Source: Paraburkholderia phenazinium
GTDB lineage: Bacteria; Pseudomonadota; Gammaproteobacteria; Burkholderiales; Burkholderiaceae
Direction: 5' to 3'
NCBI RefSeq assembly: GCF_900100735.1
Contig: NZ_FNCJ01000001.1
Coordinates: forward strand, 804,735 to 868,734
Length of the DNA: 64,000 nt
Shown: piece by piece, positions 8,783 through 17,618 of the stretch
Layout of the letters: every line of letters starts with the position of its first letter
Position numbering within the stretch: the first letter of the stretch is position 1
Notes under the pieces: generated by a model
The model's database searches: none
Told to the model about the DNA's origin: nothing
The model's input: the letters and a program-made list of their open reading frames with translations, nothing else
Made by a program: the position numbers and the translations under genes

Positions 8783-8955
8783 GAGGTATCGATAGCGCGC
8801 GCAGGTGATTGCCCACGCGGCGACATTTTTGAGAGGGTCGCCATTCTAAACCATGCGGACGAGGTGGGCGTCCAGCGAGTCCAGGCGGAAGGGTGGACGG
8901 TTGGCGCGCGCTCGGCGCGCCCCTTATGCCCATGAGGCGTTGCGCCGCCTCACCC

Positions 8956-9198
8956 TTATTGGATCGGAGCGTTCTGCGCCCGGGCGGCCGCTTGTTCCTC
9001 AGCGAGCTTTTTGTTCTTCGCCAGATGGCGACCGACGATACATCCACCCACTGCACCGACGACTGCATGATGACCCGCATAGTGGCCCGCGACGCCGCCG
9101 ACCACGGCGCCCTTCAGGCAGCCCGCCGCGGAAGCCGAACCGGCAAAACCCGCCAGCGCAAGCGCCAGCAAAACGAGAGAACAAAACGATTTCTTCAT
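8956..9198 (-). CDS. Small secreted glycine-zipper protein
   Basis: An 80-residue protein with signal peptide MKKSFCSLVLLALALAGFAGSASA. The mature part is mostly a glycine-zipper-like segment (GAVVGGVAGHYAGHHAVVGAVGGCIVG) followed by a charged tail (HLAKNKKLAEEQAAARAQ). Such proteins are common periplasmic or outer-membrane-associated factors of unknown role in Burkholderia relatives. The ATG at 9198 is chosen for the signal peptide; the open frame extends upstream to 9312 without protein-like content. Confidence 0.65.
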   Translation of the reverse strand: MKKSFCSLVLLALALAGFAGSASAAGCLKGAVVGGVAGHYAGHHAVVGAVGGCIVGRHLAKNKKLAEEQAAARAQNAPIQ

Positions 9199-9302
9199 GG
9201 GATAGCTAGCGGGAAGATCTGAAGCGTGAGGCGGGGGGTAAGACACCTCATCCTGCGTCCGGCGCCAACGGGCGCGAACGCAGGATGGTCGGCGGTGATG
9301 CT

Positions 9303-9770
9303 TTACTGGCAAGCCTTGCCGGCGTCAGGGCGGTAGCCCTTGGCCTTCGCGTCGGCTTCGCTCATGTACGAGCCGTGCTTGGTTGTGCCGTAGTACTTGT
9401 CGCCTTGGCAGTGGTAGACCTTGGTGCTGGTGTTGACCCACACCTGGCCGGGACCGCCGCCGGGTGCTACTGCCTTGGCGCTGCTGGCCGCTGCCGGCGC
9501 CTTGGCGGGTGCTGCGGCAGGCGTTGCAGCCGGTGCCGATGCTGCTGCGGCCGGAGCGGATGCCGCACCTGCAGCGGTCGATGCGCCGTACCACGTCTTG
9601 ACACCCTTATGACCCTTGCAGGCACCCTTCTTCGTCGCGCCTGAGTAGAACGAGCCGTCCTTGCAGAGGCCCGTCGTACCGGCCGGTGCGCTGGCGGGAA
9701 CCTGCGCATAGCTCGCCGTTGCTGCGAGCAGGCCGGCCACTGCGGCCATGGAGAGAATGAGCTTTTTCAT
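9303..9770 (-). CDS. Secreted protein with DUF3761-like cysteine motif
   Basis: A 155-residue protein with signal peptide MKKLILSMAAVAGLLAATASYAQ. The first mature domain, CKDGSFYSGATKKGACKGHKGVKTWYG, resembles the DUF3761 family. An alanine/proline-rich linker follows, and then a second domain (VWVNTSTKVYHCQGDKYYGTTKHGSYMSEADAKAKGYRPDAGKAC) seen in many small beta-proteobacterial exported proteins. Conserved Cys and His residues suggest disulphides or metal binding. The ATG at 9770 is chosen for the signal peptide; the same frame stays open to 10439 but there it is only the reverse side of the IclR gene. Confidence 0.7.
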   Translation of the reverse strand: MKKLILSMAAVAGLLAATASYAQVPASAPAGTTGLCKDGSFYSGATKKGACKGHKGVKTWYGASTAAGAASAPAAAASAPAATPAAAPAKAPAAASSAKAVAPGGGPGQVWVNTSTKVYHCQGDKYYGTTKHGSYMSEADAKAKGYRPDAGKACQ

Positions 9771-9976
9771 CGTATTGATCCTATGGACCTGCCGCGGCGA
9801 GGCCGCGTTCATCGGTGGACGCAAACCAAACGGCAACCTGGGAGGCCGTGCGGCTCGCGATTCTTGTGCGCGCAAGATGCGCGCCCCTGATAAACGCGCC
9901 AGACCCCGGTTCGGCTGACGAGCCGACCATCTCGAATTGTCAAATATTGCAATCCCGGACCCGCGGACGTCGGCGG

Positions 9977-10765
9977 CTAGCTTGCACCCTCGTGAAACAT
10001 GGACAACGCCTCCACGGTTTCGCGCAGCAGCGCGGTCGCGGCTTCCAGCGTCGGCGCGACGTATTCGTCGATGCGTTTGAGATACGGGCAGGTCATCACG
10101 GCAATCGCCTGTCCGGACGGTCCGAGGAGCGGGAAGGTCAGATCGGTGACCCCGAAGGTCTGCTGGCTGTCTTTCTGCGAATACCCCTTCTTCCGAATCT
10201 GCTCGCAGGTCTGCTCCAGCGCCTCGCGGTCGATGGTGACTTCGCCTTTCACCTTGGTATGTTCGGCAAGCATGTAGGCGCGCTGCTCCGCGCTTTGAAA
10301 CGCCAGCATGACGCGGCCCGAGCCGGTATCGATCAAGCCCACCCGCGAGCCCAGCCGCACCGACATGCCCCATGTGCCCGGTCCGTCGACCTGCGCAATC
10401 ACCAGCAGGTTGCCGCGGTCGTAGACCACGAGGTGACACGACTGTTCGGCCGTATCCGCGAAACGCTGCATCAGCGGTAGCGCCTCGGAGATCAACCGGT
10501 TCATCGGCGGGTGCCGGTGCGCCAGCGCGTAAAGCTTCAGGCTCAGCGAATAGCGATCGCCCGCGGCTGAGCGCACTACATATTGACGCGCCACCAGCCG
10601 CTCGAGCATCCGGTACATCTCACTGGCGTTGCGCCCGAGCAGCTTGGTGATCTCGGCGCGCGTCAGCCCCTCTTTCTGCTCGGCGAGCAGTTCGAGGATA
10701 TCCAGACCTTTGTCCAGCGCTGGCGCGCGGTATCGGTCATCGTCTTTTTCTTCGGCATCCATCAT
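9977..10765 (-). CDS. IclR-family transcriptional regulator of the L-fucose cluster
   Basis: A 262-residue IclR-type regulator. The N-terminal winged HTH (about 14-75, RAPALDKGLDILELLAEQKEGLTRAEITKLLGRNASEMYRMLERLV) is followed by the IclR effector-binding domain (about 85-255). It is divergent from the sugar transporter and L-fucose catabolic genes, the usual arrangement for a local repressor. The effector is probably a sugar acid or other pathway intermediate, which is inference. The start may be TTG/ATG at 10765 or the next ATG at 10762. An inverted repeat sits in the shared upstream region at 10895-10941. Confidence 0.85.
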   Translation of the reverse strand: MMDAEEKDDDRYRAPALDKGLDILELLAEQKEGLTRAEITKLLGRNASEMYRMLERLVARQYVVRSAAGDRYSLSLKLYALAHRHPPMNRLISEALPLMQRFADTAEQSCHLVVYDRGNLLVIAQVDGPGTWGMSVRLGSRVGLIDTGSGRVMLAFQSAEQRAYMLAEHTKVKGEVTIDREALEQTCEQIRKKGYSQKDSQQTFGVTDLTFPLLGPSGQAIAVMTCPYLKRIDEYVAPTLEAATALLRETVEALSMFHEGAS

Positions 10766-10874
10766 GAGTGGGTTCCCAATGTGCAGCGCTCATTGTTATC
10801 CGGCGCGTGAGTGTAGAGCGTAGCGGGTGAACGCGGCCAGGGAAAACACGGACGGTTGCAGCAGTGCATATTGC

Positions 10875-10904
10875 TTGACTTCGAAAAGTTCGTATATGAA
10901 TAAT
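10875..10904 (+). promoter_or_regulatory. Probable sigma-70 promoter of the L-fucose operon
   Basis: TTGACT (10875-10880) and AATAAT (10899-10904) are separated by 18 bases in an AT-rich patch between the divergent IclR gene and the transporter genes. Each hexamer matches five of six consensus positions. The -10 overlaps the left arm of the inverted repeat at 10895-10902, as expected for a repressed promoter. Transcription would start about 140 bases before the binding-protein gene. Confidence 0.45.
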
Positions 10905-10941
10905 ACGTTCATTGGTGAATTGACACGCGCCAATATTCATA
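10895..10941. promoter_or_regulatory. Inverted repeat, candidate IclR operator
   Basis: TATGAATA (10895-10902) and its exact reverse complement TATTCATA (10934-10941) lie 31 bases apart, about four helical turns centre to centre. They flank the likely start of transcription of the L-fucose operon. Binding by the adjacent IclR protein is inferred from position and symmetry. Confidence 0.4.
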
Positions 10942-11055
10942 AGAAAGCGCAGGACGACGTTCCGGTTCCTCGGGGAGCACGGTTCAGGTAGTTCAATAAC
11001 GCATGGGATCGGAGTAAGCGCTAAAGCGCCAACTCCGATCGACAGGAGACAAGCA

Positions 11056-12105
11056 ATGACTTTCGTAAAGGGGTCGTCTGCGACCCGTCGCTGCATTCAG
11101 CGCGCGCTATCGGTGGGGGTTGCCGCCGCATGCGTGGCCGGCCTCGTGACGAGCGGCTCTGCCCGCGCCGCCGAAACCGGCAAGATCGGCCTCGATCTGC
11201 CGCTTCTCACTTCGCCGTTCTGGCAGTCGTACAACAACTACCTGCCGGTGTATGCGAAGCAGATGGGCCTCGATATCCTCGCGCCCGTCAATTCCAACGG
11301 TGACCCTGCGCAGCAGATCACCGACATGAACAACATCCTCAACCTCGGTGCGAAGGGCATCGTGGTGGGGCCGCTGGATTCGGCCGCGATCAGCCGCGCG
11401 CTTGATTCTGCCTCCACGAAGGATGTGCCGGTGGTGGCCGTGGACGTCGCGCCGACGCAAGGCAAGGTGGCGATGGTGGTGCGCGCCGACAACCATGCGT
11501 ATGGCGAGATGGCCTGCAAGTACATCGGCGAGCACGTGAAGTCCGGCAAGGTCGTGCAGATCATGGGCGATCTGGCGTCGGTGAACGGGCGTGACCGTTC
11601 GGAAGCGTTCCGCGCCTGCCTGAAGCACTATCCGACGCTCTCGCTGCTGGAGATCCCGGCGGCGTGGAAGGGCGATGTCGCGGCGACCGCGCTGGACAGC
11701 CTGCTGACGGCGAACCCGGACGTGAAGGCGATCTATATGCAAGCGGGCGGGGTTTATCTGTCGCCGACGCTGCAGACGCTGCGCCGCAAGCAGATGCTGT
11801 TCCCGGTGGGCGATCCGAAACACGTGGTGATCGTCAGCAACGACGGCATTCCGCAGGAATTCGACGCGATTCGCAAGGGCGAGATCGACGCCACTGTGTC
11901 GCAGCCGGCTGACCTGTACGCGAAGTATGGCCTTTATTACATCAAGGCCGCGCTCGCTGGGCAGACCTTCAAACCGGGCCCGACCGATCACGGCAGCACG
12001 ATCATCCAGATCGCGCCGGGCATGCTGGAAGACCAGTTGCCTGCGCCGCTCGTGACGAAGGCGAATGTCGACGACAAGAATCTGTGGGGCAACACCGTCA
12101 AATGA
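11056..12105 (+). CDS. Periplasmic sugar-binding protein of ABC importer (probably L-fucose)
   Basis: A 349-residue type-1 periplasmic-binding protein of the RbsB/XylF kind. A twin-positive signal peptide (about 1-38, ending SGSARA) precedes the binding fold (about 42-340), which includes GDPAQQITDMNNILNLGAKGIVVGPLDS and the hinge-side VIVSNDGIPQEFDAIRKGEIDATVSQ. It has a good ribosome-binding site (GGAGAC). The ATPase start overlaps its stop by four bases. Substrate is inferred from the downstream L-fucose catabolic genes; related sugars such as L-galactose or D-arabinose are possible. Confidence 0.85.
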   Translation: MTFVKGSSATRRCIQRALSVGVAAACVAGLVTSGSARAAETGKIGLDLPLLTSPFWQSYNNYLPVYAKQMGLDILAPVNSNGDPAQQITDMNNILNLGAKGIVVGPLDSAAISRALDSASTKDVPVVAVDVAPTQGKVAMVVRADNHAYGEMACKYIGEHVKSGKVVQIMGDLASVNGRDRSEAFRACLKHYPTLSLLEIPAAWKGDVAATALDSLLTANPDVKAIYMQAGGVYLSPTLQTLRRKQMLFPVGDPKHVVIVSNDGIPQEFDAIRKGEIDATVSQPADLYAKYGLYYIKAALAGQTFKPGPTDHGSTIIQIAPGMLEDQLPAPLVTKANVDDKNLWGNTVK

Positions 12106-13691
12106 GCGAGTCCATGCACACGCCTGGCGATGCGGCAGCCCCTGCAGTGGTCCCACCCCTCACGGGAGCTTCCTTCGGGGCGCAGGGACTTTCCCCGGTG
12201 GTTGAAGCGCAGGAGGTCACCAAGCGCTTCGGCTCCTACGCCGCATTGAACGACGTGAGCATCCGCGTGATGCCCGGCGAGTCGCATGCACTCGTCGGGC
12301 GTAACGGGGCCGGCAAATCGACATTGGTGTCGATTCTCACCGGCCTGCGCAAGCCGGACACCGGCGAGGTGCGTTTCGGCGGCGTCGCCGCGCCGTCGCT
12401 CGCGGACCGTGACGCATGGCGCGAACGGGTGGCCTGCGTCTATCAACATTCCACCATCATCCGCGATCTCACCGTCGCGGAGAATCTGTTCATCAATCGC
12501 CAGCCTGAACGGCGCGGCATGATCGACTGGCAGGCCATGCGCCGCGATGCGCGCGAGCTGCTCGATCACTGGAAGATCGACGTGCGCGAAAACGCGCGTG
12601 CCGGCAACCTGAGCGTCGAGGCGCGGCAGTTGGTGGAGATTGCGCGGGCGCTGTCGTATGGCGCGCGCTTCATCATTCTCGACGAACCGACCGCCCAACT
12701 CGACGGCGATGAAATCAAACGGCTGTTTCGCCGCATCACGGAGTTGCAGCGTGAAGGCGTGACGTTTCTGTTTATCTCGCACCACCTGCAGGAGGTGTAC
12801 GAGATCTGCCAGGCGGTGACGGTGCTGCGCGATGCGCGGCATATCGTCAGCGCGCCGGTATCCGAGTTGCCGCGCGAGCAGTTGATCGAAGCGATGACCG
12901 GCGAGCGTGGCGGCCTTGCGGTTGCGGACGCCGCTGCACGTGCGCCGCTGCCGGCCGATACGACAGTGGCGCTGGAAGTCGCCGGTTTGGGCGGCGCGGA
13001 CTATCAGGACGTGTCGTTCGCCGTCAAACGCGGCGAGGTAATCGGCTTGACGGGCGCGACCAGCAGCGGCCGAACCAGCGTTGCGGAAGCAATTGCGGGC
13101 CTGCGCTCACCAACACGCGGCGATATTCGCGTAGCCGGTAAATCCTTGCCATCTGGCGATGTGCCGGCAGCGTTGGCAGCCGGGATCGGTTGCGTGCCGA
13201 AAGACCGGCATCACGAAGGCTTAGTGCTGACGCAGTCGGTGGCGGAAAACGCGTCGATGACGATCACGCGTCTGCTCGGCAAGTTTGGCCTCACGTCCCC
13301 TGCGAAGAAGAACGCGTTCGGCCAGAAGATGATCGACGCGCTCGGTATCGTGGCGCCCGGTCCCGAACACGTCGTATCAGGACTGTCCGGCGGCAACCAG
13401 CAAAAGGTCGTGATGGCGCGCGCGCTGGCGACCGATCCGAACGTGCTCGTGCTGATCGACCCCACGGCCGGCGTCGACGTTAAATCAAAAGAGGCGCTGC
13501 TGTCCGTCGTTGACCGCGTGCGCGAAGAAGGCAAGGCGGTGCTCGTCGTCTCCGGCGAACTCGACGACCTGCGCACCTGTGACCGTGTGCTGGTCATGTT
13601 CCGTGGCCGCGTCGCGGCCGAATTTCCAGCGGGTTGGCAGGACCACGACCTGATCGCATCCGTTGAAGGAGTCAGTCTCCATGAAGAATAG
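12102..13691 (+). CDS. Sugar ABC importer ATPase (tandem RbsA-type)
   Basis: A 529-residue ATPase with two ABC domains, as in RbsA/XylG. The N-terminal half has an intact Walker A (GRNGAGKST) and Walker B (FIILDEPTAQLDGD). The C-terminal half has a modified Walker A (GATSSGRTS, Arg for Lys) and signature LSGGNQQKVVMARAL, as is usual in the family. The ATG at 12102 overlaps the preceding stop (ATGA), indicating translational coupling; the frame also has a GTG at 12084 that I reject. It energises import together with the neighbouring permease. Confidence 0.9.
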   Translation: MSESMHTPGDAAAPAVVPPLTGASFGAQGLSPVVEAQEVTKRFGSYAALNDVSIRVMPGESHALVGRNGAGKSTLVSILTGLRKPDTGEVRFGGVAAPSLADRDAWRERVACVYQHSTIIRDLTVAENLFINRQPERRGMIDWQAMRRDARELLDHWKIDVRENARAGNLSVEARQLVEIARALSYGARFIILDEPTAQLDGDEIKRLFRRITELQREGVTFLFISHHLQEVYEICQAVTVLRDARHIVSAPVSELPREQLIEAMTGERGGLAVADAAARAPLPADTTVALEVAGLGGADYQDVSFAVKRGEVIGLTGATSSGRTSVAEAIAGLRSPTRGDIRVAGKSLPSGDVPAALAAGIGCVPKDRHHEGLVLTQSVAENASMTITRLLGKFGLTSPAKKNAFGQKMIDALGIVAPGPEHVVSGLSGGNQQKVVMARALATDPNVLVLIDPTAGVDVKSKEALLSVVDRVREEGKAVLVVSGELDDLRTCDRVLVMFRGRVAAEFPAGWQDHDLIASVEGVSLHEE

Positions 13692-14724
13692 TGTGCCAAG
13701 CGCTGCATTCGGCGCGGCTCAAGGACCGGCTGGCGCGCCCGCTCCAGGCGGCCGCAAGGTACGGATCGAATTCGCCCGGTTGCGCGATCTCGCGTTGCTG
13801 CCCGCGCTGGCGCTCTTGCTCGTGATCGGCGCGTTTGTGAGCCCGAGCTTTCTGACCAAAGCGAATCTGATCAGCGTGCTCGGCGCTTCGGCGGCGCTTG
13901 CACTGGTCGTGCTTGCGGAATCGCTGATCGTGCTGACCGGCAAGTTCGACCTGTCGCTCGAATCGACGGTGGGGATTGCACCCGCGGTCGGCGCGATGCT
14001 CGTGATGCCGGCGGCGTCGGCGGGTTTCGGCTGGCAATGGCCGGCTGCGGCAGGCTTGCTGGCGATCCTCGTGGTCGGCGCGGTGATCGGGTTCATCAAC
14101 GGCTTTCTGGTGGTCCGCTTACGGCTGAACGCGTTCATCGTCACGCTCGCCATGCTGATCGTGCTGCGCGGCATGCTGGTGGGCGCAACGAAGGGCGGCA
14201 CGCTGTTCGATATGCCGCCGTCGTTCTTCACGCTCGCCACGACGATCGTGCTTGGCCTGCCGCTGTCGGTGTGGCTTGCTGCGGTGGCATTCGCGGTGGC
14301 CGCTTTTATGCTGCGCTACCATCGGATTGGGCGCGCCCTCTACGCAATTGGCGGCAATCCGGAAGCGGCGCGCGCCGCCGGGATTCGCGTCGAACGCATT
14401 ACGTGGGGCGTATTTGTGCTCGGTAGCGTGCTGGCGTCGATTGGCGGCTTGATCGTGACGGGCTACGTGGGTGCGATCAATGCGAACCAGGGTAACGGCA
14501 TGATCTTTACGGTGTTCGCGGCGGCGGTGATCGGCGGCATTTCGCTCGATGGTGGCAAGGGCACGATGCTTGGCGCGCTGTCCGGTGTGTTGCTGCTCGG
14601 CGTGGTGCAAAACCTGCTGACGCTGGCACAAGTACCGTCGTTCTGGATTCAGGCCATCTACGGCGCGATCATTCTTGGCTCGCTGATGGTGGCGCGTCTC
14701 GCGAGCGGCGAAGGCCAGAACTGA
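13681..14724 (+). CDS. Sugar ABC importer permease (RbsC-type)
   Basis: A 347-residue integral membrane protein with about eight to ten hydrophobic segments and the BPD_transp_2 pattern (LIVLTGKFDLSLESTVGIAPAVGA, AIGGNPEAARAAGIRVERI, FAAAVIGGISLDGGKGTMLGAL). A soluble N-terminal extension of about 40 residues precedes the first membrane span. The ATG at 13681 lies inside the end of the ATPase gene (11-base overlap), with GAAGGAG about seven bases upstream; this supports coupling. It forms the channel of the sugar importer. Confidence 0.9.
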   Translation: MKNSVPSAAFGAAQGPAGAPAPGGRKVRIEFARLRDLALLPALALLLVIGAFVSPSFLTKANLISVLGASAALALVVLAESLIVLTGKFDLSLESTVGIAPAVGAMLVMPAASAGFGWQWPAAAGLLAILVVGAVIGFINGFLVVRLRLNAFIVTLAMLIVLRGMLVGATKGGTLFDMPPSFFTLATTIVLGLPLSVWLAAVAFAVAAFMLRYHRIGRALYAIGGNPEAARAAGIRVERITWGVFVLGSVLASIGGLIVTGYVGAINANQGNGMIFTVFAAAVIGGISLDGGKGTMLGALSGVLLLGVVQNLLTLAQVPSFWIQAIYGAIILGSLMVARLASGEGQN

Positions 14725-14748
14725 CCCGCACGTTCACGGAGATCTATC

Positions 14749-15072
14749 TTGAGCAGCCCACCGAACACCGATGTCCGCCTGATCCTGCTGAGCCCGCAGG
14801 ACAACTGCCTGATTGCGGCGGCGCGGCTCGAAGCCGGCACTGAGTTGGAGATCGAAGGCGAGCGGGTCACGCTCGCCAAGACCATCGATCTCGGCCACAA
14901 GGTTGCGCGCGGCGCGCTGGCGAAGGACGACAAAGTGCTGCGCTACGGCGCGGTCATCGGCCATGTGACCGAAGCCGTTGCGCGTGGCGAGCATCTGCAT
15001 ACCCACAACCTCGAAAGCGATTACCTGCCGACGTACACCCACGACGCAGGCCACGAATTCGTGCATCATTGA
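14749..15072 (+). CDS. UxaA-family dehydratase small subunit (SAF domain)
   Basis: A 107-residue protein corresponding to the N-terminal SAF domain of altronate/galactarate dehydratases (UxaA/GarD). Typical features are DNCLIAAARLEAGTELEIEGERV, GHKVARGALAKDDKVLRYGAVIG and the metal-site-like EHLHTHNLES. In Escherichia coli UxaA this domain is fused to the catalytic domain; here it is a separate gene 28 bases before the large subunit. TTG is the start codon, with CGGAGA upstream. It probably works with the next protein to dehydrate L-fuconate. Confidence 0.8.
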   Translation: MSSPPNTDVRLILLSPQDNCLIAAARLEAGTELEIEGERVTLAKTIDLGHKVARGALAKDDKVLRYGAVIGHVTEAVARGEHLHTHNLESDYLPTYTHDAGHEFVHH

Positions 15073-15100
15073 CGCGGTGTGATACCGCGCTGGAACGATC

Positions 15101-16423
15101 ATGACTGACACTTCCGCAGCAACGGTTTCCTCATTGACCGGGCCGCAGCCGATGCTACAAGGCTACCTGCGCAGCGACGGCCGCAAGGGTATCCGCAACG
15201 TGGTCGCGGTCGCGTATCTCGTCGAATGCGCGCATCACGTTGCGCGGGAAATCGTCACACAGTTTCGTGAGCCGCTGGATGCTTTCGATGATCCAACGGT
15301 CGAGCGTGACCCGGCCGTGCACCTGATTGGTTTTCCCGGCTGCTATCCAAATAGCTACGCGGAAAAGATGCTCAAGCAGCTCACCACCCATCCGAATGTG
15401 GGCGCCGTGCTGTTCGTGTCGCTCGGCTGCGAGAGTATGAACAAGCACTACCTCGTAGACGTGGTGCGGGCAACCGGCCGACCGGTCGAAGTCCTGACGA
15501 TCCAGGAAAAAGGCGGTACGCGCAGCACGATTCAATACGGCGTCGACTGGGTGCGCGGCGCGCGCCAGCAATTGGCGGCGCAACAACGCGTGCCGATGGG
15601 GCTCGACGAACTGGTGATCGGCACGATCTGCGGCGGCTCGGACGGCACCAGCGGCATCACCGCGAATCCCGCGGTGGGCCGCGCGTTCGATCACTTTATC
15701 GAGGCCGGTGCGAGCTGCATTTTCGAAGAGACCGGCGAACTGGTCGGCTGCGAGTTCCATATGAAAACCCGCGCGGCGCGGCCGGAACTGGGCGATGAGA
15801 TCGTCGCGTGCGTCGCCAAGGCGGCGCGCTATTACTCGATTCTCGGTCACGGCAGTTTTGCTGTGGGCAATGCGGATGGCGGTCTGACGACGCAGGAAGA
15901 GAAGTCGCTCGGAGCGTATGCGAAGAGCGGAGCGTCGCCGATTGCCGGCATCATCAAACCGGGTGACGTCCCTCCGACCGGCGGGCTCTATCTGCTCGAC
16001 GTCGTGCCGGATGGCGAACCGCGCTTCGGCTTTCCCAACATTAGCGACAATGCGGAAATTGGCGAGCTGATCGCCTGCGGCGCGCATGTGATCCTGTTCA
16101 CAACCGGGCGCGGCTCGGTGGTGGGTTCGGCGATCTCGCCAGTGATCAAGGTGTGCGCGAATCCTGCCACCTATCGCAACCTCGCCGGCGACATGGATGT
16201 CGATGCCGGCCGGATTCTCGAAGGCCGCGGCACGCTGGAAGAAGTGGGCCGCGAAGTGTTCGAACAAACGGTGGCCGTGGCGCAAGGCGCAGCATCGAAG
16301 TCCGAGACGCTTGGCCACCAGGAGTTTATTCTGACGTATAAGAGCTTCGAACCGGTTGGCCCGGCGTGCTTGCCGTCGAGCGCGGTGCCGGCGCATCGGG
16401 TGGTCGAGATCGCACAGCATTGA
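15101..16423 (+). CDS. UxaA-family sugar-acid dehydratase large subunit, probable L-fuconate dehydratase
   Basis: A 440-residue UxaA/GarD catalytic subunit. Characteristic parts are GYLRSDGRKGIRNVVAVAYLVECAHHVA near the N-terminus, GFPGCYPNSYAEKMLKQL, SLGCESMN, ICGGSDGTSGITANPAVGRA and LFTTGRGSVVGSAISPVIKVCANP near the C-terminus. Family members remove water from hexonates such as D-altronate or galactarate using an iron centre. The cluster has every other step of oxidative L-fucose breakdown but no enolase-superfamily L-fuconate dehydratase, so I infer this pair supplies that step. Confidence 0.75.
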   Translation: MTDTSAATVSSLTGPQPMLQGYLRSDGRKGIRNVVAVAYLVECAHHVAREIVTQFREPLDAFDDPTVERDPAVHLIGFPGCYPNSYAEKMLKQLTTHPNVGAVLFVSLGCESMNKHYLVDVVRATGRPVEVLTIQEKGGTRSTIQYGVDWVRGARQQLAAQQRVPMGLDELVIGTICGGSDGTSGITANPAVGRAFDHFIEAGASCIFEETGELVGCEFHMKTRAARPELGDEIVACVAKAARYYSILGHGSFAVGNADGGLTTQEEKSLGAYAKSGASPIAGIIKPGDVPPTGGLYLLDVVPDGEPRFGFPNISDNAEIGELIACGAHVILFTTGRGSVVGSAISPVIKVCANPATYRNLAGDMDVDAGRILEGRGTLEEVGREVFEQTVAVAQGAASKSETLGHQEFILTYKSFEPVGPACLPSSAVPAHRVVEIAQH

Positions 16424-16571
16424 CCGGGGCCGTGGCGCGAGGGCGCTGCGGCACTGCAACACTCTGGCACGGGCGGCGTCAGACCGCTCGGCGAATGGCG
16501 CTTGCGTCGTCGGCTACGCTGAACGTATGGGCCCGTCGCACGTCACCGCATGAATTCTTGGAGACTCCAGC

Positions 16572-17612
16572 ATGACAGGCGCAGTTGATTCAAAGGTCGC
16601 AAAGCTTCGCCCGCTCGGCCGGCGCGGGCTGCAGGTGACGGGGCTGGGGCTCGGCACCGCGCCGCTTGGTGGGCTCTATCACGATCTGTCGGACGAAGAA
16701 GCGTTCAATACGGTCGCCGCCGCGTGGGACGCGGGGGTGCGCTTCTTCGATACCGCGCCACACTACGGTCATACGAAGGCCGAACATCGGCTAGGCGATG
16801 CACTACGCCGCTATCCCCGCGACCAATACGTGCTCTCCACCAAAGCCGGCCGCCGGTTTGTGCCACGCACCACGCCGTACGACGGCAGTGAAGGCTGGCA
16901 AAACCCATTGCCGTTCCAGGCGATCTACGATTACACCCACGACGGCATCCTGCGGTCGTTCGAGGACAGCCAGCAGCGCCTGGGCATCGTCGAGATCGAC
17001 ATCCTGCTGATTCACGATATTGGCCGCGTGACGCACGGCGATAAGAATCCGTTCTACTGGCAGCAACTGACCGAAGGCGGCGGTTTTCGCGCGCTCGACG
17101 AATTGCGCTCATCTGGCCTCGTCAAGGCAGTGGGTCTTGGCGTCAACGAAGGCGCGGCGATTCTGGAGGTGTTGGCCGAGTTCGATATCGACTGCGCGTT
17201 GCTGGCCGGTCGCTATACACTGCTGGAGCAGGCCACGCTCGACGACCTGCTGCCCGCGTGCGAAGCGCGCGGCGTCGGCATCATGCTAGGCGGGGCGTTC
17301 AACTCGGGCATCCTGGCGCGCGGTGTGCGAGGGGATCTCAAGTTCAACTACGGCGCCGCGCCGCAAGAAGTGATCGAACGCGTGGCCAGGCTGGAGGCCG
17401 TATGCCGCGTGCACGATGTACCGCTGGCCGCGGCGGCGTTGCAGTTTCCCTATGCCCATCCGGCCATTGCAACGGTGCTGACCGGTGCGCGCAGTGCTGA
17501 AGAGTTGCGCCAGAACGCCGCCTCGTTCGAACGCCCGATTCCCGCTGAACTATGGACGGCATTGCGCGATAGAGGTCTGCTGGATCTGCGAGCGCCCGTG
17601 CCGGAGGATTGA
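16572..17612 (+). CDS. Aldo/keto reductase, probable L-fucose (D-threo-aldose) 1-dehydrogenase
   Basis: A 346-residue aldo/keto reductase with the catalytic tetrad visible as Asp60, Tyr65, Lys91 and His148 (FFDTAPHYG, LSTKAGR, LLIHDIG). Closest in character to D-threo-aldose 1-dehydrogenases, which oxidise L-fucose, L-galactose or D-arabinose to the lactone with NAD(P). It follows the dehydratase by 148 bases and precedes the lactonase by six bases. The ATG has GGAGACTC upstream. It would carry out the first committed step of the pathway. Confidence 0.85.
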   Translation: MTGAVDSKVAKLRPLGRRGLQVTGLGLGTAPLGGLYHDLSDEEAFNTVAAAWDAGVRFFDTAPHYGHTKAEHRLGDALRRYPRDQYVLSTKAGRRFVPRTTPYDGSEGWQNPLPFQAIYDYTHDGILRSFEDSQQRLGIVEIDILLIHDIGRVTHGDKNPFYWQQLTEGGGFRALDELRSSGLVKAVGLGVNEGAAILEVLAEFDIDCALLAGRYTLLEQATLDDLLPACEARGVGIMLGGAFNSGILARGVRGDLKFNYGAAPQEVIERVARLEAVCRVHDVPLAAAALQFPYAHPAIATVLTGARSAEELRQNAASFERPIPAELWTALRDRGLLDLRAPVPED

Positions 17613-17618
17613 CCGATC

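Noticed and set aside
9303..10439. 378-residue version of the DUF3761-like protein
   Set aside because: The extra N-terminal part is the reverse side of the IclR gene; the signal peptide at 9770 marks the true start.
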